64,000 nucleotides of DNA from Glandiceps talaboti (GCF_964340395.1 NC_135565.1:3779142-3843141), one strand, 5' to 3'. Shown: positions 1 to 13,519, numbered from the stretch's first letter. A program made the numbers and translations. Notes: generated by a model not told the origin, from the sequence alone.

Positions 1-149
1 TTTGATACACGTAAGTTGGTTTAATTTTTTTCCTAGCATTTTCTCTTCTTTGACACGATACTTTAACAATTTTTGGTAGAAATTGTCAACAGATAGAGTT
101 TTCATCAACATTATACTTTAACTATTTAAATTGACGTCCATGATTTCAG

Positions 150-283
150 GTAAACAAGATGAAAGGAGTTGCAATTTGTTTGTTGCTGGTAGGTGTAGCA
201 TTCATTTCTACGCTCAAAGCTGAGAAGAGAGGGGTAAGCATTACAGTTCCTACCTATCTATGGATCCATCTGTACGTCCGTAC

Positions 284-373
<90 letters not shown>

Positions 374-374
374 A

Positions 375-428
<54 letters not shown>

Positions 429-497
429 TACAGTGAGAGCCGTCTTCTGTTTGGCCCATGAAAGTAATTTTTTGAAAGTTTTCTTTAGTGTCTCTAG

Positions 498-550
<53 letters not shown>

Positions 551-3500
551 TTATTTATTTTACAAGATGGTATCAAAACGTGTGTGTCAATAAGCTAAAC
601 ATACATATACACTAATTGTGTCAATTTGTCAAGTCGTAAACAAAACTGTTAAGTAATTCAACTTCTAATATTGATCGAATTAACTCTCATCATTTCGAGG
701 GAACAGACAATGATATAGACTTCCTGTCTGTACTTCATTGAGTAATAATACTTGCCGTCGAAATTAGTATCGAGGTATGAAACAGCTACCTCTCGGAGAG
801 ACATATTGATTTTAAAGTAACAAAAAACCGAGCAAAATGCGAAAAATTATTGTTTATAATTAAAAGTTTAAATCGAAAGAAGAAAACTTCTCGTTTCGAT
901 GTTCTTTCCATTGGTTGCAGACTTCGTCTTCTTTGTAATCTTAATTTCATATTAAGTTATGGAATGTTTGACTCATGGAATAAATCAAAATGTGTTAAAC
1001 TAAAAACAAATCTAACTATTTAATAATGTCATACTCAACTAAACATCAAATATGTTTGAAATTTCATTCATCATTAGTAGCATTTTTCCCATTCTGTGAA
1101 AAGGATACAGTTGCGGTTAACTCTATCGAGAATGATTGTAAGCTAAATGAAATGCCACCGCGTTCTAAAATAGAGATATGGTATTTTGATTAGCTAAGGC
1201 AACATTTATTTACTAAATGAAATAGAGTTCAGATTAAGAAAAAAAGAAAAAGAAAAAGTAAAAATTATAAAACCGCGAATGGGCATCAATACTTTACTTA
1301 GACGCTAGGGTTGTGTATTTGTTTCTAAGTCTAGGGTTTAGTCTCTGTGAATACCAGATAACCCGGATGTTCTAAAACAGACGCCTACACATTACACTCA
1401 TGGTAAATATTCGACACTTAGACGCCAATTTTCTCTTTATATGGCATATATTTTTTATTCATGAATGATAACGAATGCTATAGCACAGTCTAAGCAGCGA
1501 AAATTTGTATTTGTTTGAGTGGCCCTATGTCTATTCCTTTTCATTGACGAACTGTTAATAGTAGTGCAAATAAGATTCGCTTAATGAAAAGCTATGTTAG
1601 ATAACAGTTTTAAGAAAGTAAATCATTTCACTGCTTATTACATTACCCGAAAACCCTGAAAGCTTCAGAAAATCATACTTAGAGATGTTCCATACTAATC
1701 TGAAAATACGTTCATGATATAATGTATTACATGAAGTTATCTCCATCGTATCAAAGCAAGATTCAGACCATTCCTTTGATGACAAATCCTTGCCTCCTTT
1801 AACCATTCATCCACCCAACCATCTATCCATCCATCTAACCATCCATCTACACATCCACTCATCCACTAATCCACCCATCCATCCATCCATTCATTCGTCC
1901 ATTCGTCCATCCATCCATCCATCCATCCATCCATCCATCCATTCATCCATTACCATCCATCCATTACCATCCATTTCCCTTAACTCTCCTATTTCGCCTC
2001 TTTAATTGATGTATGTTTAGTTTATCTTAAAGGGGTTCGCTTAAAGTGTGACGTTCAATAATTTGCTGTAAACAAATATGAAAATGTGTTTTCTCTTTGC
2101 GCCAACATTACAATATTGGTTCTTCTTGTGATGAAATTGTTGATTTTATTGTTGTAAAACAATCAGTACCGTTATATTTAAAATTACAAGTTCAATAATC
2201 TTTCTGCTTCCCAACTGTAGGGAGCCCCTGGAATGATCAATTATTGATCTATTTGACTCTGATTTTCTCGTAAATGTTATCAAATCTAACGTGGCCCATG
2301 CTACTTAAAAAAATTAAATTTTGGTTGAAATATTAGTTCAACTCTTTACTCTTTTGAATTAGCTACAGATTTTCTTCCTCATTCTAAATGCATACATAAT
2401 GTTCGTTTACAATAGGCCTCCATCAAGTGTATCAATGTTACCTTAAACTATTTAATGGTACGCTTGTTAATATTATTGCACAAACTAGACGAAGACAAAA
2501 ATCAAAACCAATCAGTTATATTACTCTCTGATGAGCCTAACAAGAAGGCATAATAATGCAATATTTGTCATAATCCACTCGTTTCCACAAAGCGCCTCCG
2601 GCGACCATTAAATCAGTATTCTCAATTAAGTTAACTAAAATTTCATTTTTTTCTCTCAACACTGTTGAGTTTTAGTCACCTATTGACAACACTCGCCATA
2701 GCCTAAATTCTAAATCATTCTCTCTATGACATCACAAATTGCGTGATCTAGATGGGACCGGAAATAACCGAAAACTCTCAAGCAAATCCGACAAAAAACG
2801 ACTGAAAAACTGTCGTTTTTAAGGTGTTTGCAGACGGTTTTTGAGTTTTAAAACCAGAATACGTTTCACCAGCATGTCGTCTAGCAAAATAACAATAGTG
2901 AATGTGAGTATTTGGAATTACCTTTAAGTTAGGTATGCTATTATGTAAATAATATTCATCTTTTTCAAGTGAGAATCCAACCAATAGTTTTATATTTCAA
3001 AACTAACCTCTCCACATTACAGTGTAGTTCTATTTGTACATCTCATCTCTGTAACTGGTACACATTTTCTCACAGCTTACCATTCATTGGGCCCTGCTTT
3101 TCCCATTTGTTTGTCAATTTGTTATTTCAACTTCGGACGTGTTATTGTAATTTCTGTGCTTAAAGCACTAAACAGTTGTTATCAAGGGCACGGAAAGGTA
3201 ATGACGTAACTAGCCTAACTCCCTGGGGAGCATGCACTTCCAACGTGGTCCCTTTTTATACAATTGGGTTGACTGGAGCGCCATCATAATTAAAATTCTG
3301 TCAACGGATATTAGCCATTCAGAACAAATGATAGTGGTTAGGCGTGATCCACCAATGCTCATGATTTGATCCACCTCAGTATTTGACAAACATCGAATGA
3401 TATAAATGATAACATCGTTATGTTATTGAGATGAAGATACTGTTTCACTTTCTTGTCTCCCCCCCCCGTTAACTTGATAGCCGAGTATGTAAAAAACACC

Positions 3501-5035
3501 CCATATAATAACTCGATGTTGGAATAAGTAAATACCCCCTAACTTAATGACAGAAAATGTAATCACCCCTAACTTGACGGCAAATATTGAAATTCCCCCT
3601 AACCTGATGGCAGAACTAAACACTCATAATTTTATGAAAAACGTGTATATATATTTATGGTTCCAAGAATGAAGTTCATTGCAGACAAATCGAAACATCT
3701 CCATTGTTTGAAATTCACCATACCAAATAAAGTGACTGTATTTCCCTCTCCTCCCCTTACTTCACTATTCTGCATGTCCTACTAGGTATCTGACGGTATT
3801 GAGAAGATCAAGCGGGGAAAAAGTAAGTACAGTAACTATCCATCAAAATATGCTTGCATCGATCGGCCAGCCTAGATGTTTCTGAAATAAGTTATTTACA
3901 AAAAAGGTTTCATACCTGACCGCTGCTTGAGAGGTTTTTAATAACTGCCGGATTCATTGTTAAAAAGGAACGTCAAGATGAACCACTAAAGAGAGCCTGG
4001 AATGTCAATATATTAGTGATAGATACTCTAACACTTTAAAACAAACATTGTATGTACTCAAGGCTTACACACCCAAACAAAGAAATGTGATTAGTTACTT
4101 TGTATGTGTATGTATGTATGTATGTATGTATGTATGTATGTATGTATGTATGTATGTATGTATGTATGTATGTATGTATGTATGTGTGTGTGTATGTATG
4201 TATGTATGTATGTATGTATGTATGTATGTATGTATGTGTGTATGTGTGTGTATGTATGCGTGTGTGTGTATGTGTGTGTATGTATGTATGTATGTATGTA
4301 TGTATGTATGTATGTATGTATGTATGTATACTATGTATGTATGTATGTATGTATGTATGTATGTATGTATGTATGTATGTATGTATGTATGTATGTATGT
4401 ATGTATGTATGTATGTATGTATGTATGCATGCAATAAAACATGCATGTATGTTTTATTTTATATTTCAGCATTCTTAAAACTTGACAAAGAAGCAAAGAG
4501 TTTTCTCCACGGACGTTCAAAGCGAAGTTTCCATAGCATTGGTGAAGAATGTTGTCATGAATTTTGTACAGCAGAGGAATTGGAGGAAAACACTTCCGAT
4601 GCGGCCACGAAAGTAAGTTCTTCTTATGGATCAATTTGATCTTATGCATTTAAAGGGTATCTTTGCTATGGGCTTGGAATGGGAGTCAGCAGAAACAAAC
4701 TACTGAATGGTTGAACACTGAACTGCTTTTTAATTCGTGTTTTCAATTTATTTATTTATAGATAGAATACGTTGCGGAACACGATGCTGGTAAGTCCTAT
4801 TAAAGCATAATTAAGGTTTTCTTTTGGAGTATAATTTGTGACAACATTTGTATGTAGGTATGATATCTCTATAAAAGTGACCAGATGGATGGACAATAGA
4901 CAATGTAAATCCACAAACATAGGAAAAATACAACAACGAACAATTTTACAAAGTGTTTGTTGTTTAGAATAGAGACAGTGGGTAAGGCAAAAGACTATTC
5001 TAAAAGTATTTGTGTTAACTATTGGGGGACGGTAT

Positions 5036-5109
<74 letters not shown>

Positions 5110-6912
5110 TGATACAAAGTTTATTTTTATTTTATTAATTTATTTTGATAAAATACAAAGTTTCATTCCGTCTTAACAAAGGGGCTTCAATTACTCCTAT
5201 TAATACATCAGTTGTTTATTTCTACATAGTGGGGTTCGCAATTGTCTTATACTTCCACTTTGTTCACACTTAATTTTGTTACTATTTTTTGATTACCTTT
5301 ACAGTACTGTGCATACCCTATGGTAGATAAAAAATGATGTTGTGGTGACTGATTTTACTTTTGTACATGTGGTTGTCATTTAACAACTCTTTCTTTCTTT
5401 CTTTCTTTAGATCTCATTGCTTTCTGTATGAACCGCGGCGGTAAGATATTACTGAAGCGGAAAAACGAGTGTTTACCAGAAGACTTTAATACATATTTGT
5501 ATGATCAATGCTGATTATTTGCCAATATGATAGTATATAATCTTAAATAAGGTCTTCTGGTGAATACTTATTTTTGTGCTTTAATGTATTTGAATCTTTT
5601 CGTATCTGTTTCTTCATAGTTAAAGAACATATCATATCAAAGGGGAAGTACTTGGGAATAATTTACATTTTACTTGGGAATAATTTACATTTTAACTATT
5701 GTGGCTTTTAGTCTTCTACTATTGATTCTGGTAATTTTAATTCTCGGTCCTTTATATGCCAGTAAACACTAGGATACCTTATAAATACACGGCGTTTAAT
5801 GCATACTTGGGTGTTAAATGAGTAGATTCATTCACTTCCACTAGTGTTATTACTATGGAGTTGGCTTCAATCAGGCCTTAGGCGGAAGTGACGGATGCCA
5901 GGAAAGCCAACTTAAACGCATCGTGACTGGTTGTATTATTGTAATAATTATGATAAGGATAGAAACAGTCCACCATGCTAACAAGGCCAGTATATCACTC
6001 CCGGTACTAACTCCTATTTCGGTGCCAGCTCCGGACTGACGAAAGTGTACCAAACCAACCCATTTTATCTCGTTTAACATCCGAGTTTTGATCAAATATA
6101 GTAAATTCTAAAGGTATTCCATATGAACTAAAACCTTAGAAACTAAAACTAAACATCCACAGTACACTTTCTAAGTATTCTTTATATTTATCCCAGTTTC
6201 AGTACCGTTTTGGACTTATTGCATTTGAAGGATTAATCGTAAAACTTCAGCTATTTTCAATTTTTTTTCTGAACGGAAGGCATTTTCTCTCAGTTTACTA
6301 GTTTTTTTTTCTATTGAATGCTGGCTAGTTTTAGACAAGTTTTCTGCCGACATGGAAAGCGTTAATTATTATAAGCATGCTATTATTAAGCCAAGAAATA
6401 CAGAAGTTCCTCTCACACATCCGCCATTTTGTTAGACGAGCAAGGGACAATGGGATTGCTTTAGGATCTTTTCTTTTCTTTCTGTTTTGAAGAACAATTA
6501 ATTGGGAATTTGCATGTGATATAATTTTCCCTTTCTCAGATAGAGACGTGATTGGATGAATACAAATTCCTAGATCTGGTATTAGGAATGTCAAAAACTA
6601 AATACACTTATAGTAAACTAATTACTAAATTAGTAAACCAATCACACATAAGCGATAACAATGTTTAACTAGTATCGAATATAGCTTACAAAACTAATGA
6701 ACACATTTACTGAGTATTCCGAGGGCTGACATTATTTTGGTATTTTTTGTATCTTCATATTGCATGATATTGGTGTTATTACTTCTCCTTTAACCCCAGA
6801 TTTCATACTTCCCATTTGAACATTTAACAAATAAGTTGCATGTGTAAATGTAGTGTTTATCATATCATAGTTAATATTAAATTGATGTAATTGTCCTCTT
6901 TATATATCAAGT

Positions 6913-6994
<82 letters not shown>

Positions 6995-9900
6995 TTTATA
7001 ATTGTCTAATTTATATTATTCGTTGACAGACGAATCTAGCCTTAACACAGATGAACCTGGTGAGTATAAATAACTTGTTTTAAAAAACTGGCTATACAGT
7101 AGTTTAAGCAAAAGTCGACGTTTTCCAAAGATTTCAAGTATGAGAAAGACATAGGTAGAACAAGACCTTTCACCGGAAGACTGTTTGTAGAATATACATT
7201 TGTTATGTAACCGATCACTTGGTAAGTTGATATTGTTTTAGGTGATAGATAACAACATTGTTACTGCTGTAACCGATCACTTGATAAGTTGAGATTGTTT
7301 TACGTGATAGATAACAACATTGTTACTGCTGTAACCGATCACTTGGTAAGTTGAGATTGTTTTACGTGATAGATAACAACATTGTTACAACTAAACATAT
7401 AACATGATACTTATAATTGAGAGGATTTCAAAATGTTGAATTAATGTAAACAAACTGTGTGTCTGTGTGTGTCTGCGTGTGTCTGTGTATATTATATATT
7501 ATATATAAGTATACATGTATAATATCATATATATGTGTGTATATAGGGTTTAGATATTGCTAATGTGTATGAATCTAACTGACATACATATCTTTTGTAT
7601 TAGAGGTGACTCCTCCTCCTCCTCCTCCTCCTGGTGAATCAGGTGATCCTCACATAACAACATTTGACGGACTTCACTACAACTACCAAGGTGTCTGCAG
7701 GTATGTCCTTTTCACCGATGGATGCGGAAGACGACGCCCATCATTCAGAGTTGAATCAATCACCGAGGGCGGTGTCAACAAAAAGGGAGAAGATGTTGCT
7801 CGTGTTGCAGCTGTCACTGTCCGTTTAGGAATGGACACATCGTATGAGACGGTTATCGATTTACACAAGGGGGATGTTGCTAAGGTATGTTTGTTTTATT
7901 TGTCTAAAACAAGTGACCTATTGGTCAGAATAGCTCCGCTGTTATTTTTAAGTGAATCATGGAGAGAAGATCGAGGAGAAGCTCCGACATGTTTGTCAAA
8001 ACTTATAACTGTTCGTGATGTACTAGATTGACTGAATGCTCAGCTAACCCAACTAGATTGTTAGTCTGAGATTGTGTATTGCTCTCTTCCTCATCTATAA
8101 ATAAATAAATTACAAATTCGTATGTACTGCTATGACCCTACACCAAAAGTGTGACTTGCACCATAGCTTTAAAGGCTCACTTTGAGAAGGATTTAACAGT
8201 AGGTGTAAATAAACATTAGGTGCAACGCTATAGAAAAAGCTGCCCAAGAACAAATGAATTATCATGTGTAATCCATAGATAAAATAACACTAATTCGAGA
8301 ACCTGGGATTGAAACGCTAGCCTTTAATTGATAAAATAACACTCATACGGAAACTTGGGATTGAAACCCTGGCCTTTTTCACTATGACATATTACCCAAT
8401 GTATTATGGAATTTAATACCAGGAGGGGATATAATCCAATAATCATTCATTGTTGTGAGGATGTTGCTAAAAAAAAGTTTTAATGTCGGCTATTTCACAA
8501 TAAATTCATTTATGCATTGTTATAGTCTGCGATAGTCGTTAATATTATTAATAACCATACGATATTTTGATGTCACAGATAAGGTTTAGCAAGTGGTTAA
8601 GGCTACCATTTATGAAAATTTAATACAGTAAGGTAATGAAACACATAACGACTTTTGAAGTTATTAAATATATTAGACCTAGCGCATCAAGTACATGTAG
8701 TCCTAAAAATTCACTTTCGCATATCACCTAAAAATGGTTGTGTCCGAAACATTGGTATATAGCAGATATAGTAAAGTGGTTTAGGTATGTTAGAGAACAT
8801 TACGTGCACGTGCTCAGATCATACCTACTATGTATAATAGAAACTGGAATCTATGTTCCCTATATATAGATTTAACCTCTAATGAAATGTGGTGACCTGT
8901 AAGTTGTAGTGTCGATAACATGTAGTGTCAGAAATACAAAGCATATCATGAATGTTATTATCTGAAGAGTAAAACAATTTAAATTAATGCTTATGAACTA
9001 TCAATGAAGGTTATCGTTACGGAACATTCAGTTGTTGTCCCACGTGAAAAGTAAGTGAAGCATTGATTATGCAAAAGCGGAGTATTTACATGACATGTTG
9101 TGTAATTAGTGTGGTAGGTAGTACATGTATATTTATGTTTCAACCACACTCACTCTAGATGAAGAAATATTAAAGCATATAGGTTAGAAACGGGGACAAG
9201 AACACATACCCACAATGCAGACAATTGCAAGGTCCTTGTAGAAATGAATTTTCTTTGCATCATGATCACAATCCAAAACATAATGACCCCCCTCTCATTC
9301 AAAGTTGTCCAAACAGGATGACCATTCCTTTTAAAATCGTAATGTCATATGTACAGTATAACCGTTATTTCTGTGTTATGCTATCATTATTTCAAAGCTT
9401 AGTTTGATTACGATTGCTAACTTCTATATGTAATATTTAATAGAAAACTGTAGCGAAGGCCTATTTTCTTCACAATCTTACCGTTGTCTTTATCTATGTA
9501 GCATGTTCCTCCTTGTCAGGCCCTTTGATATGTGGGATTGTAATCAGACCTTGTAATCGGCACAAATCTTCTGACATACATATTAACGTTTCCTGACCAC
9601 TCACTTAGACACTAGTTGCTTAATTTATTTGGACTCAGTGTAAGAAATTATTCTACACAGGATGTATTTTAATACCAAAACCCTTCATTTTGTTGGTACA
9701 TGTCAGGCTAGGAGATATATTTTTTTTACTAAAACACGGCATTTGTGAGCGTACTTTATGTTTCCATGGAAACAACTATCCTATTTTAGACAATTTGTGT
9801 TACAACGGATATGACTAAAGTATATATGCCAAAAGTAAGGAAATCTGAACAATATGTTGATTTTGTTACCATGGCAACTGATGTTTATAAAATCATCCCC

Positions 9901-12215
9901 TTTTCGAACTCAGTGTAACAAACTACCCAAATAGGGTAGGCAATAGGTAAATAAACCTGATTATTATTAAATTTATAACTTTTATTTGTCAGATGTAGTT
10001 GTATTTTACCAAACCAATATTTTTAAGTATACTGCAAGGTGTGTGTTATGTTCACAAGATACACACTTTAAGCATTGCTTTAATGTACCGCTGGTTAGCA
10101 GAGAAATCTCAGTAAATTTCAATAATTCGGCAAAATCTCTAACATTCAACTGTATGATGGCTTTTAGGTGAATGGTAACCATGTGAAGACCTTTCCACAC
10201 TACCTAAGTTCAGATGTTTGGATGGAAAAACCTGGGGGCAAAACTGTTGTTCTGAAAGTTGCTAATCAATTCGAGATCACGTGGGATGGCTTGAAAAGCA
10301 TTGAATCTCAGCTCCATGACTCACAACATGGCAAGCTATGTGGACTTCTTGGCGACGCAGATGGTGACATCAGTAATGATCTTAGCATGCCTGATGGGAA
10401 GGTGACTGATGATTTAGTAGAGTTTGGAGACAGCTGGCAAGTGCCCGGAAGGTACAGTGATTAAATGTGATAGCTATAATGTAAAATTATTTCTTGGCAT
10501 TTGCAATAGCATAGTAATTTCAGATGATGAGTTTGCCAAAACAGTGTGTGTTCACAAACGTATTTTTATCTAGGTTCATGCATCATTGGTTGTATTTGAT
10601 AACATATCAGACACGCCTACACTTTACAGATCGAAACAAAATACAAGTAATTGAAAAACCAGGTTACAAATGAAGTCTTGGAAAATTGTATATGTAGTCC
10701 ACTGCAATTTCCTATGTCTTGTTTCACTTGTAATACAGCTTATCTGAAGTGTTGCTCTTGCCCACCAATGATGTATAGTATGAACAGGATAAAAACACAT
10801 TCATGACACACATGTACACTGTTTCGGCAAATATGCCTGAAATGTGTTGTTACTGTCAGTAATTTAAAATTAATAAGTAGCGCATTTCTCTTTGAAACCA
10901 GGGGGGTAGACATGGGGGGGGGGGGGCTTGTTACATGTAGGCACTCCATGATCCTCCTTCAGATAGGCTAGTATATTTCATTTGAACGTACGTAAAAGGT
11001 AATGATGCCACTCATGAGTCAGACACTCACGTTGATGGGACAACTGATGACACGTCAATCAAGCGTGTATTGAAGTTAACACCGTATGATCTGAAGTCAT
11101 TACTTACCAAATACACCAAATACAAGAAACGTTCGTTTTAATGAAAATATATATCTTGCCACGTGATTTTCTTTAGTGTCAGGATCACGATTTAATAATT
11201 GTCAAAGTCCTCAGCATGTTGGATTTAGATCGCAAGGAAGCAAACTATCCCGACAGTTTCATTTTTATAAGATTTAACGATTTTATATGCATAATATATT
11301 GTCACGAAATCGTACATTTCTAACCCAAATATATCGAGAGGACTGATCCCCACCTCTTCACTAGGTCACCAATGGTATCAAACAATGCATTTGATTTGGT
11401 TTGACTGAAGAAGAGGGCCCAGCTCCATCGAAATGTTTGTCCGTTAAACTGTTACCCTAATAATAGCCAGTCGAAGACAGAATTCTCTCAATCAATACTA
11501 AGCTCTTTTTGACCTAATTTCCGTATTAAAAGCTGTAAAGTAACATAGCTTTGTTTTATAATATATGCATGTATCATTAATATATTTGCTCCGGTGTGTG
11601 TTAGGAGGCTAGAAAGGGATTCAGACGACATTTTCTTTCCATGTTAGGAATACAGTTCATTAGATTGAATATTATCTCTTCGTATGTGCTGACGTCATTC
11701 TTGTCCTTCTTTTACAGTGCATGTTAAGATGGCAGAAGAATACAATCTTACCATAAACTGACTATACATCGGAATTGGACAACACACACACACACACACA
11801 CACATCTCATATCGCTACATTCATCTCATCGGCCTATGCGCCAAACTTACTCATTCTGTAGCCAGCTTGAAGCGACGTTAGGTTAGGTTAAGGTAAATGA
11901 CTGTTTAAAATGGTCGTCATGGATACCAATCACACTGTTGTAGAAAGAAATGTTGATTTGCACCATCGAAATTGATAAACCAGAAGTATTTGAACCAAGG
12001 ATGAGAAATTTGAAAAGTATGTCACAGTGACTGTTGGTCTTCTGACCCAAAGTTTGCTTCGGTAGAGGACCTCTTGTGGCAAAGCTACAATCCTTATCAT
12101 TTCTCTGATAACGCGAATTTGAGTTTTTGACATTCTTGGATTATTTTGAGCTTGTCAATCTGCACACTTGGAAATACTTCACATGGGAAATAAAGAGTTT
12201 AAGCATCACTGAGAG
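150..12215 (+). CDS. Gene A: secreted Gla-like/vWD-domain protein (9 coding exons, 305 aa)
   Basis: Joined exons 159-233, 3786-3822, 4470-4612, 4762-4789, 5411-5440, 7030-7059, 7604-7884, 10168-10451 and 11718-11727 give 306 codons including the stop, in phase throughout and all GT-AG. Residues 1-20 are a hydrophobic signal peptide. Residues 38-85 carry a basic RSKR site followed by E64-x3-E68-x-C70 and E73-E74, the layout of a vitamin K-dependent Gla domain. Residues 86-114 are an acidic linker, followed by seven prolines. Residues 128-305 are a vWD domain ([32 protein letters not shown], terminal Cys). A secreted extracellular protein is expected; partner and role are unknown. A 5' UTR acceptor at 148-149 shows that the first non-coding exon lies outside the window. 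Gene B is its convergent paralogue. The vWD call is firm and the Gla call is inferred. Confidence 0.8.
159..233 (+). CDS. Gene A exon 1 (signal peptide)
   Basis: Twenty-five codons start at an ATG nine bases after a clear acceptor (TTTCAG at 144-149), the same spacing as in gene B. The peptide is MKG followed by a hydrophobic core ([10 protein letters not shown]), then a small-residue cleavage region and a KR pair. The donor GTAAGC lies at 234. The exon ends in phase 0. Confidence 0.75.
284..427. repeat. (TCTA)n then (TG)n microsatellite
   Basis: About 90 bases of TCTA units are followed by about 50 bases of TG in intron 1 of gene A. A second (CTAT)n tract lies at 497-560. They frame the orphan exon. 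Confidence 0.95.
434..463 (+). pseudogene. Orphan copy of exon 5 in intron 1 of gene A
   Basis: The 30-bp block, preceded by TCTACAG and followed by GTAA, matches 25 of 30 bases of gene B exon 5 (RAAFCLAHD) rather than gene A's own exon 5. Similarity runs on into the following intron (CTTTAGTGTCT in both). Splicing exon 1 to it would give an immediate TGA, so it is a displaced relic or a poison exon. It sits between two simple-repeat tracts. Confidence 0.6.
1806..1976. repeat. Imperfect (CATC)n tract
   Basis: Degenerate CATC/CATT units in intron 1 of gene A. The 71-codon reading frame across it is a product of the repeat. Confidence 0.9.
3200..3345 (+). repeat. Dispersed repeat shared with 57110-57345
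   Basis: Colinear motifs: CTCCCTGGGGAG, TGGGTTGACTGGAG, AGCCATTCAGAACAAATG. Intron 1 of gene A. Confidence 0.6.
3786..3822 (+). CDS. Gene A exon 2
   Basis: This 37-bp exon encodes [12 protein letters not shown] plus one base. Acceptor TACTAG and donor GTAAGT flank it. Gene B has a 37-bp counterpart with the same IKRGK end, which strongly supports this micro-exon. Confidence 0.72.
4098..4435. repeat. (TATG)n microsatellite, about 340 bp
   Basis: Nearly pure TATG units with a few GTGTG interruptions, ending 35 bases before exon 3 of gene A. Its closeness to the splice acceptor could matter if the length varies. Confidence 0.97.
4470..4612 (+). CDS. Gene A exon 3 (Gla-like segment)
   Basis: The acceptor is TATTTCAG and the donor GTAAGT. 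It encodes [18 protein letters not shown], then EECCHEFC and an EE pair. The E-x3-E-x-C arrangement after a basic cleavage site matches the Gla hallmark; adjacent cysteines at residues 65 and 66 are unusual. The exon starts in phase 1 and ends in phase 0. Confidence 0.75.
4762..4789 (+). CDS. Gene A exon 4
   Basis: This 28-bp exon encodes IEYVAEHDA plus one base, between acceptor TTTATAG and donor GTAAGT. Length and phase are the same as gene B exon 4. Confidence 0.65.
5034..5110. repeat. (AGT)n trinucleotide tract
   Basis: About 25 uninterrupted AGT units in intron 4 of gene A. Confidence 0.95.
5411..5440 (+). CDS. Gene A exon 5
   Basis: This 30-bp exon encodes (D)[10 protein letters not shown] across its junctions, after acceptor TTCTTTAG and before donor GTAAGA. 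Gene B has a 30-bp exon with AFC at the same place. Confidence 0.65.
6914..6986. repeat. (AT)n tract
   Basis: Pure AT dinucleotides just upstream of the exon 6 acceptor in gene A. Confidence 0.95.
7030..7059 (+). CDS. Gene A exon 6
   Basis: This 30-bp acidic micro-exon encodes (D)ESSLNTDEP(G), with acceptor GACAG and donor GTGAGT. The gene B counterpart is 24 bp, two codons shorter, with the same phase. Confidence 0.62.
7205..7392. repeat. 62-bp tandem repeat, three copies
   Basis: GTAACCGATCACTTG recurs at 7207, 7269 and 7331, exactly 62 apart, with the rest of the unit conserved (GATAGATAACAACATTG). It lies in intron 6 of gene A. Confidence 0.9.
7604..7884 (+). CDS. Gene A exon 7 (vWD N-terminal half)
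   Basis: A (CCT)7 proline run is followed by [19 protein letters not shown], the signature start of a vWD domain, then the strand region ending DLHKGDVAK. Donor GTATGT follows at 7885. The exon joins exon 8 in phase 0. Confidence 0.88.
8750..9210 (+). repeat. Dispersed repeat, copy 1
   Basis: Shares a long colinear run of matching blocks with 36395-36830 (for example AGTGAAGCA-TGATT, TTTACATG/CTTACATG, GACAAGAACA). Intron 7 of gene A; probably an old transposon remnant. Confidence 0.6.
10168..10451 (+). CDS. Gene A exon 8 (vWD C-terminal half)
   Basis: It encodes the ITWDG strand, the calcium-type loop [10 protein letters not shown]-x-x-ND, and FGDSWQVPG. The acceptor is CTTTTAG. The donor GTACAG at 10452 leaves two bases, which join exon 9 to give S-A-C-stop, the expected closing Cys of vWD. 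Confidence 0.85.
11718..11727 (+). CDS. Gene A exon 9 (terminal codons and stop)
   Basis: After acceptor TTTTACAG the exon reads (S)-Ala-Cys-stop and continues as 3' UTR towards the AATAAA at 12189. The first 15 bases resemble the equivalent exon of gene B, which also encodes Ala-Cys-stop. Confidence 0.7.
11781..11804. repeat. (CA)n tract in gene A 3' UTR
   Basis: Twelve CA units within the presumed last exon of gene A, about 55 bases after the stop. Confidence 0.9.
12189..12194 (+). promoter_or_regulatory. Poly(A) signal of gene A
   Basis: AATAAA about 460 bases past the stop, on the coding strand and before the intergenic zone. It is the best candidate for the 3' end of gene A. Confidence 0.55.
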
Positions 12216-13510
12216 TCGTGTTTTAATGGAAGAATGACGTTTAGTACAAACACAATGAAAGTCAGTTCACTATCAAAAAATTGTCGTCTTGCTTGACAGC
12301 ATCTCACTAACATTGCTACATTGTATCGTCAGGTGTGACAAATAGCATACTAACATGGCTAATTCGTATCGTCTTCTTCAACGGAAACTTTATTAGCATT
12401 TTGATATCTTGTCGCCTTACACGACACAATTGGCGTACAGTTCTTACATTTTCATTCACCGATATGTCCGGAAATTAAAGTATATATTGTTACAATGTAC
12501 GTAATTTGGCTATAATCTGTTGGGGTATTGATCGTGCATACACATAACAAAATAGGAATGATTTTTGCAACGCAAGGTGCTAGAAATAAGCAGTATTAGT
12601 TAATAGATTTCAGAGCCAGATGATAAATTGTAGCATTACTTACTAGAGAGTTTTTGTTGAACCAGACAAACTTGTTTTTAGCCAGATGTCTTACATTGTA
12701 ACTGTGGTGTTATATCTAAAACATCCTCTATTGAGTCCAAAGCCATAATCAGATATAAAGGTCCCACGAACTGATTGAAAATGAAAAGACATTCCCTAAA
12801 ATGGTGGGATGGGTGGATTGGTGGATGGACGGATGAACGGACGTTTCGTTCGTTCGTTCGTTTGTTTGTTTTGTTTGCAAAAATGTTGATTTGAGGTAGA
12901 ACAGATTAGACTAAAGTCAACAACGATATCATAGAATATTTTAAAGCATGGGCTTGTCTTCTTCCAATATATCAACGACTGATAGCCAGCTTTTCTTCTG
13001 AACGATATCATAAACACCCCACACCGTAAGTCTACAAGAAGTAACCCCTCCTTGAAGCAACAGGTGTGGTACATTATCATAAGCGTATTATGATGTGTAG
13101 ATTGAAACATTTAGATAAACATTTCTGACAACAGATAAGGAAACTCTTGCCCATTCAAACATCATAATTTACCACAACTCATCAAAGCCAATGGAATTTC
13201 CAGAGTTGGTGTATATATAAATGTAATATCTGCTACGCACTGGTTTAAAATGTTTTAAGATTTCGAAAAGGGAATGAGAGAAAACACGTTAAGTCAATAA
13301 GTTCTGTCAGTTGGACGATAGCTTACATCATTGCGATTGTTTGGAGTTCTCAACTGTGGCATTACGTCTGATTTACAACTTAAAGATTGTTGGAAATTGA
13401 AATCTTATTTATTTCAAGAGAACTGCAAAACCTATTTACCATGGCAACATCTCTGCATTGAGTAGAATATCATCTATATTAATTTTAATGGTTGACAAGT
13501 ACATTTATTG
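12215..13510. other. Intergenic zone between convergent genes A and B
   Basis: No coding frame or RNA gene recognised. The 104-codon minus-strand frame near 12.8-13.1 kb has low-complexity ends and no domain features. Confidence 0.5.
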
Positions 13511-13519
13511 ATTAATTGG

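Noticed and set aside
4036-4649. Long His-Thr-Tyr or Met-Tyr-Val-Cys repeat frames
   Set aside because: Products of the (TATG)n microsatellite; only the 4470-4612 part is a true exon.
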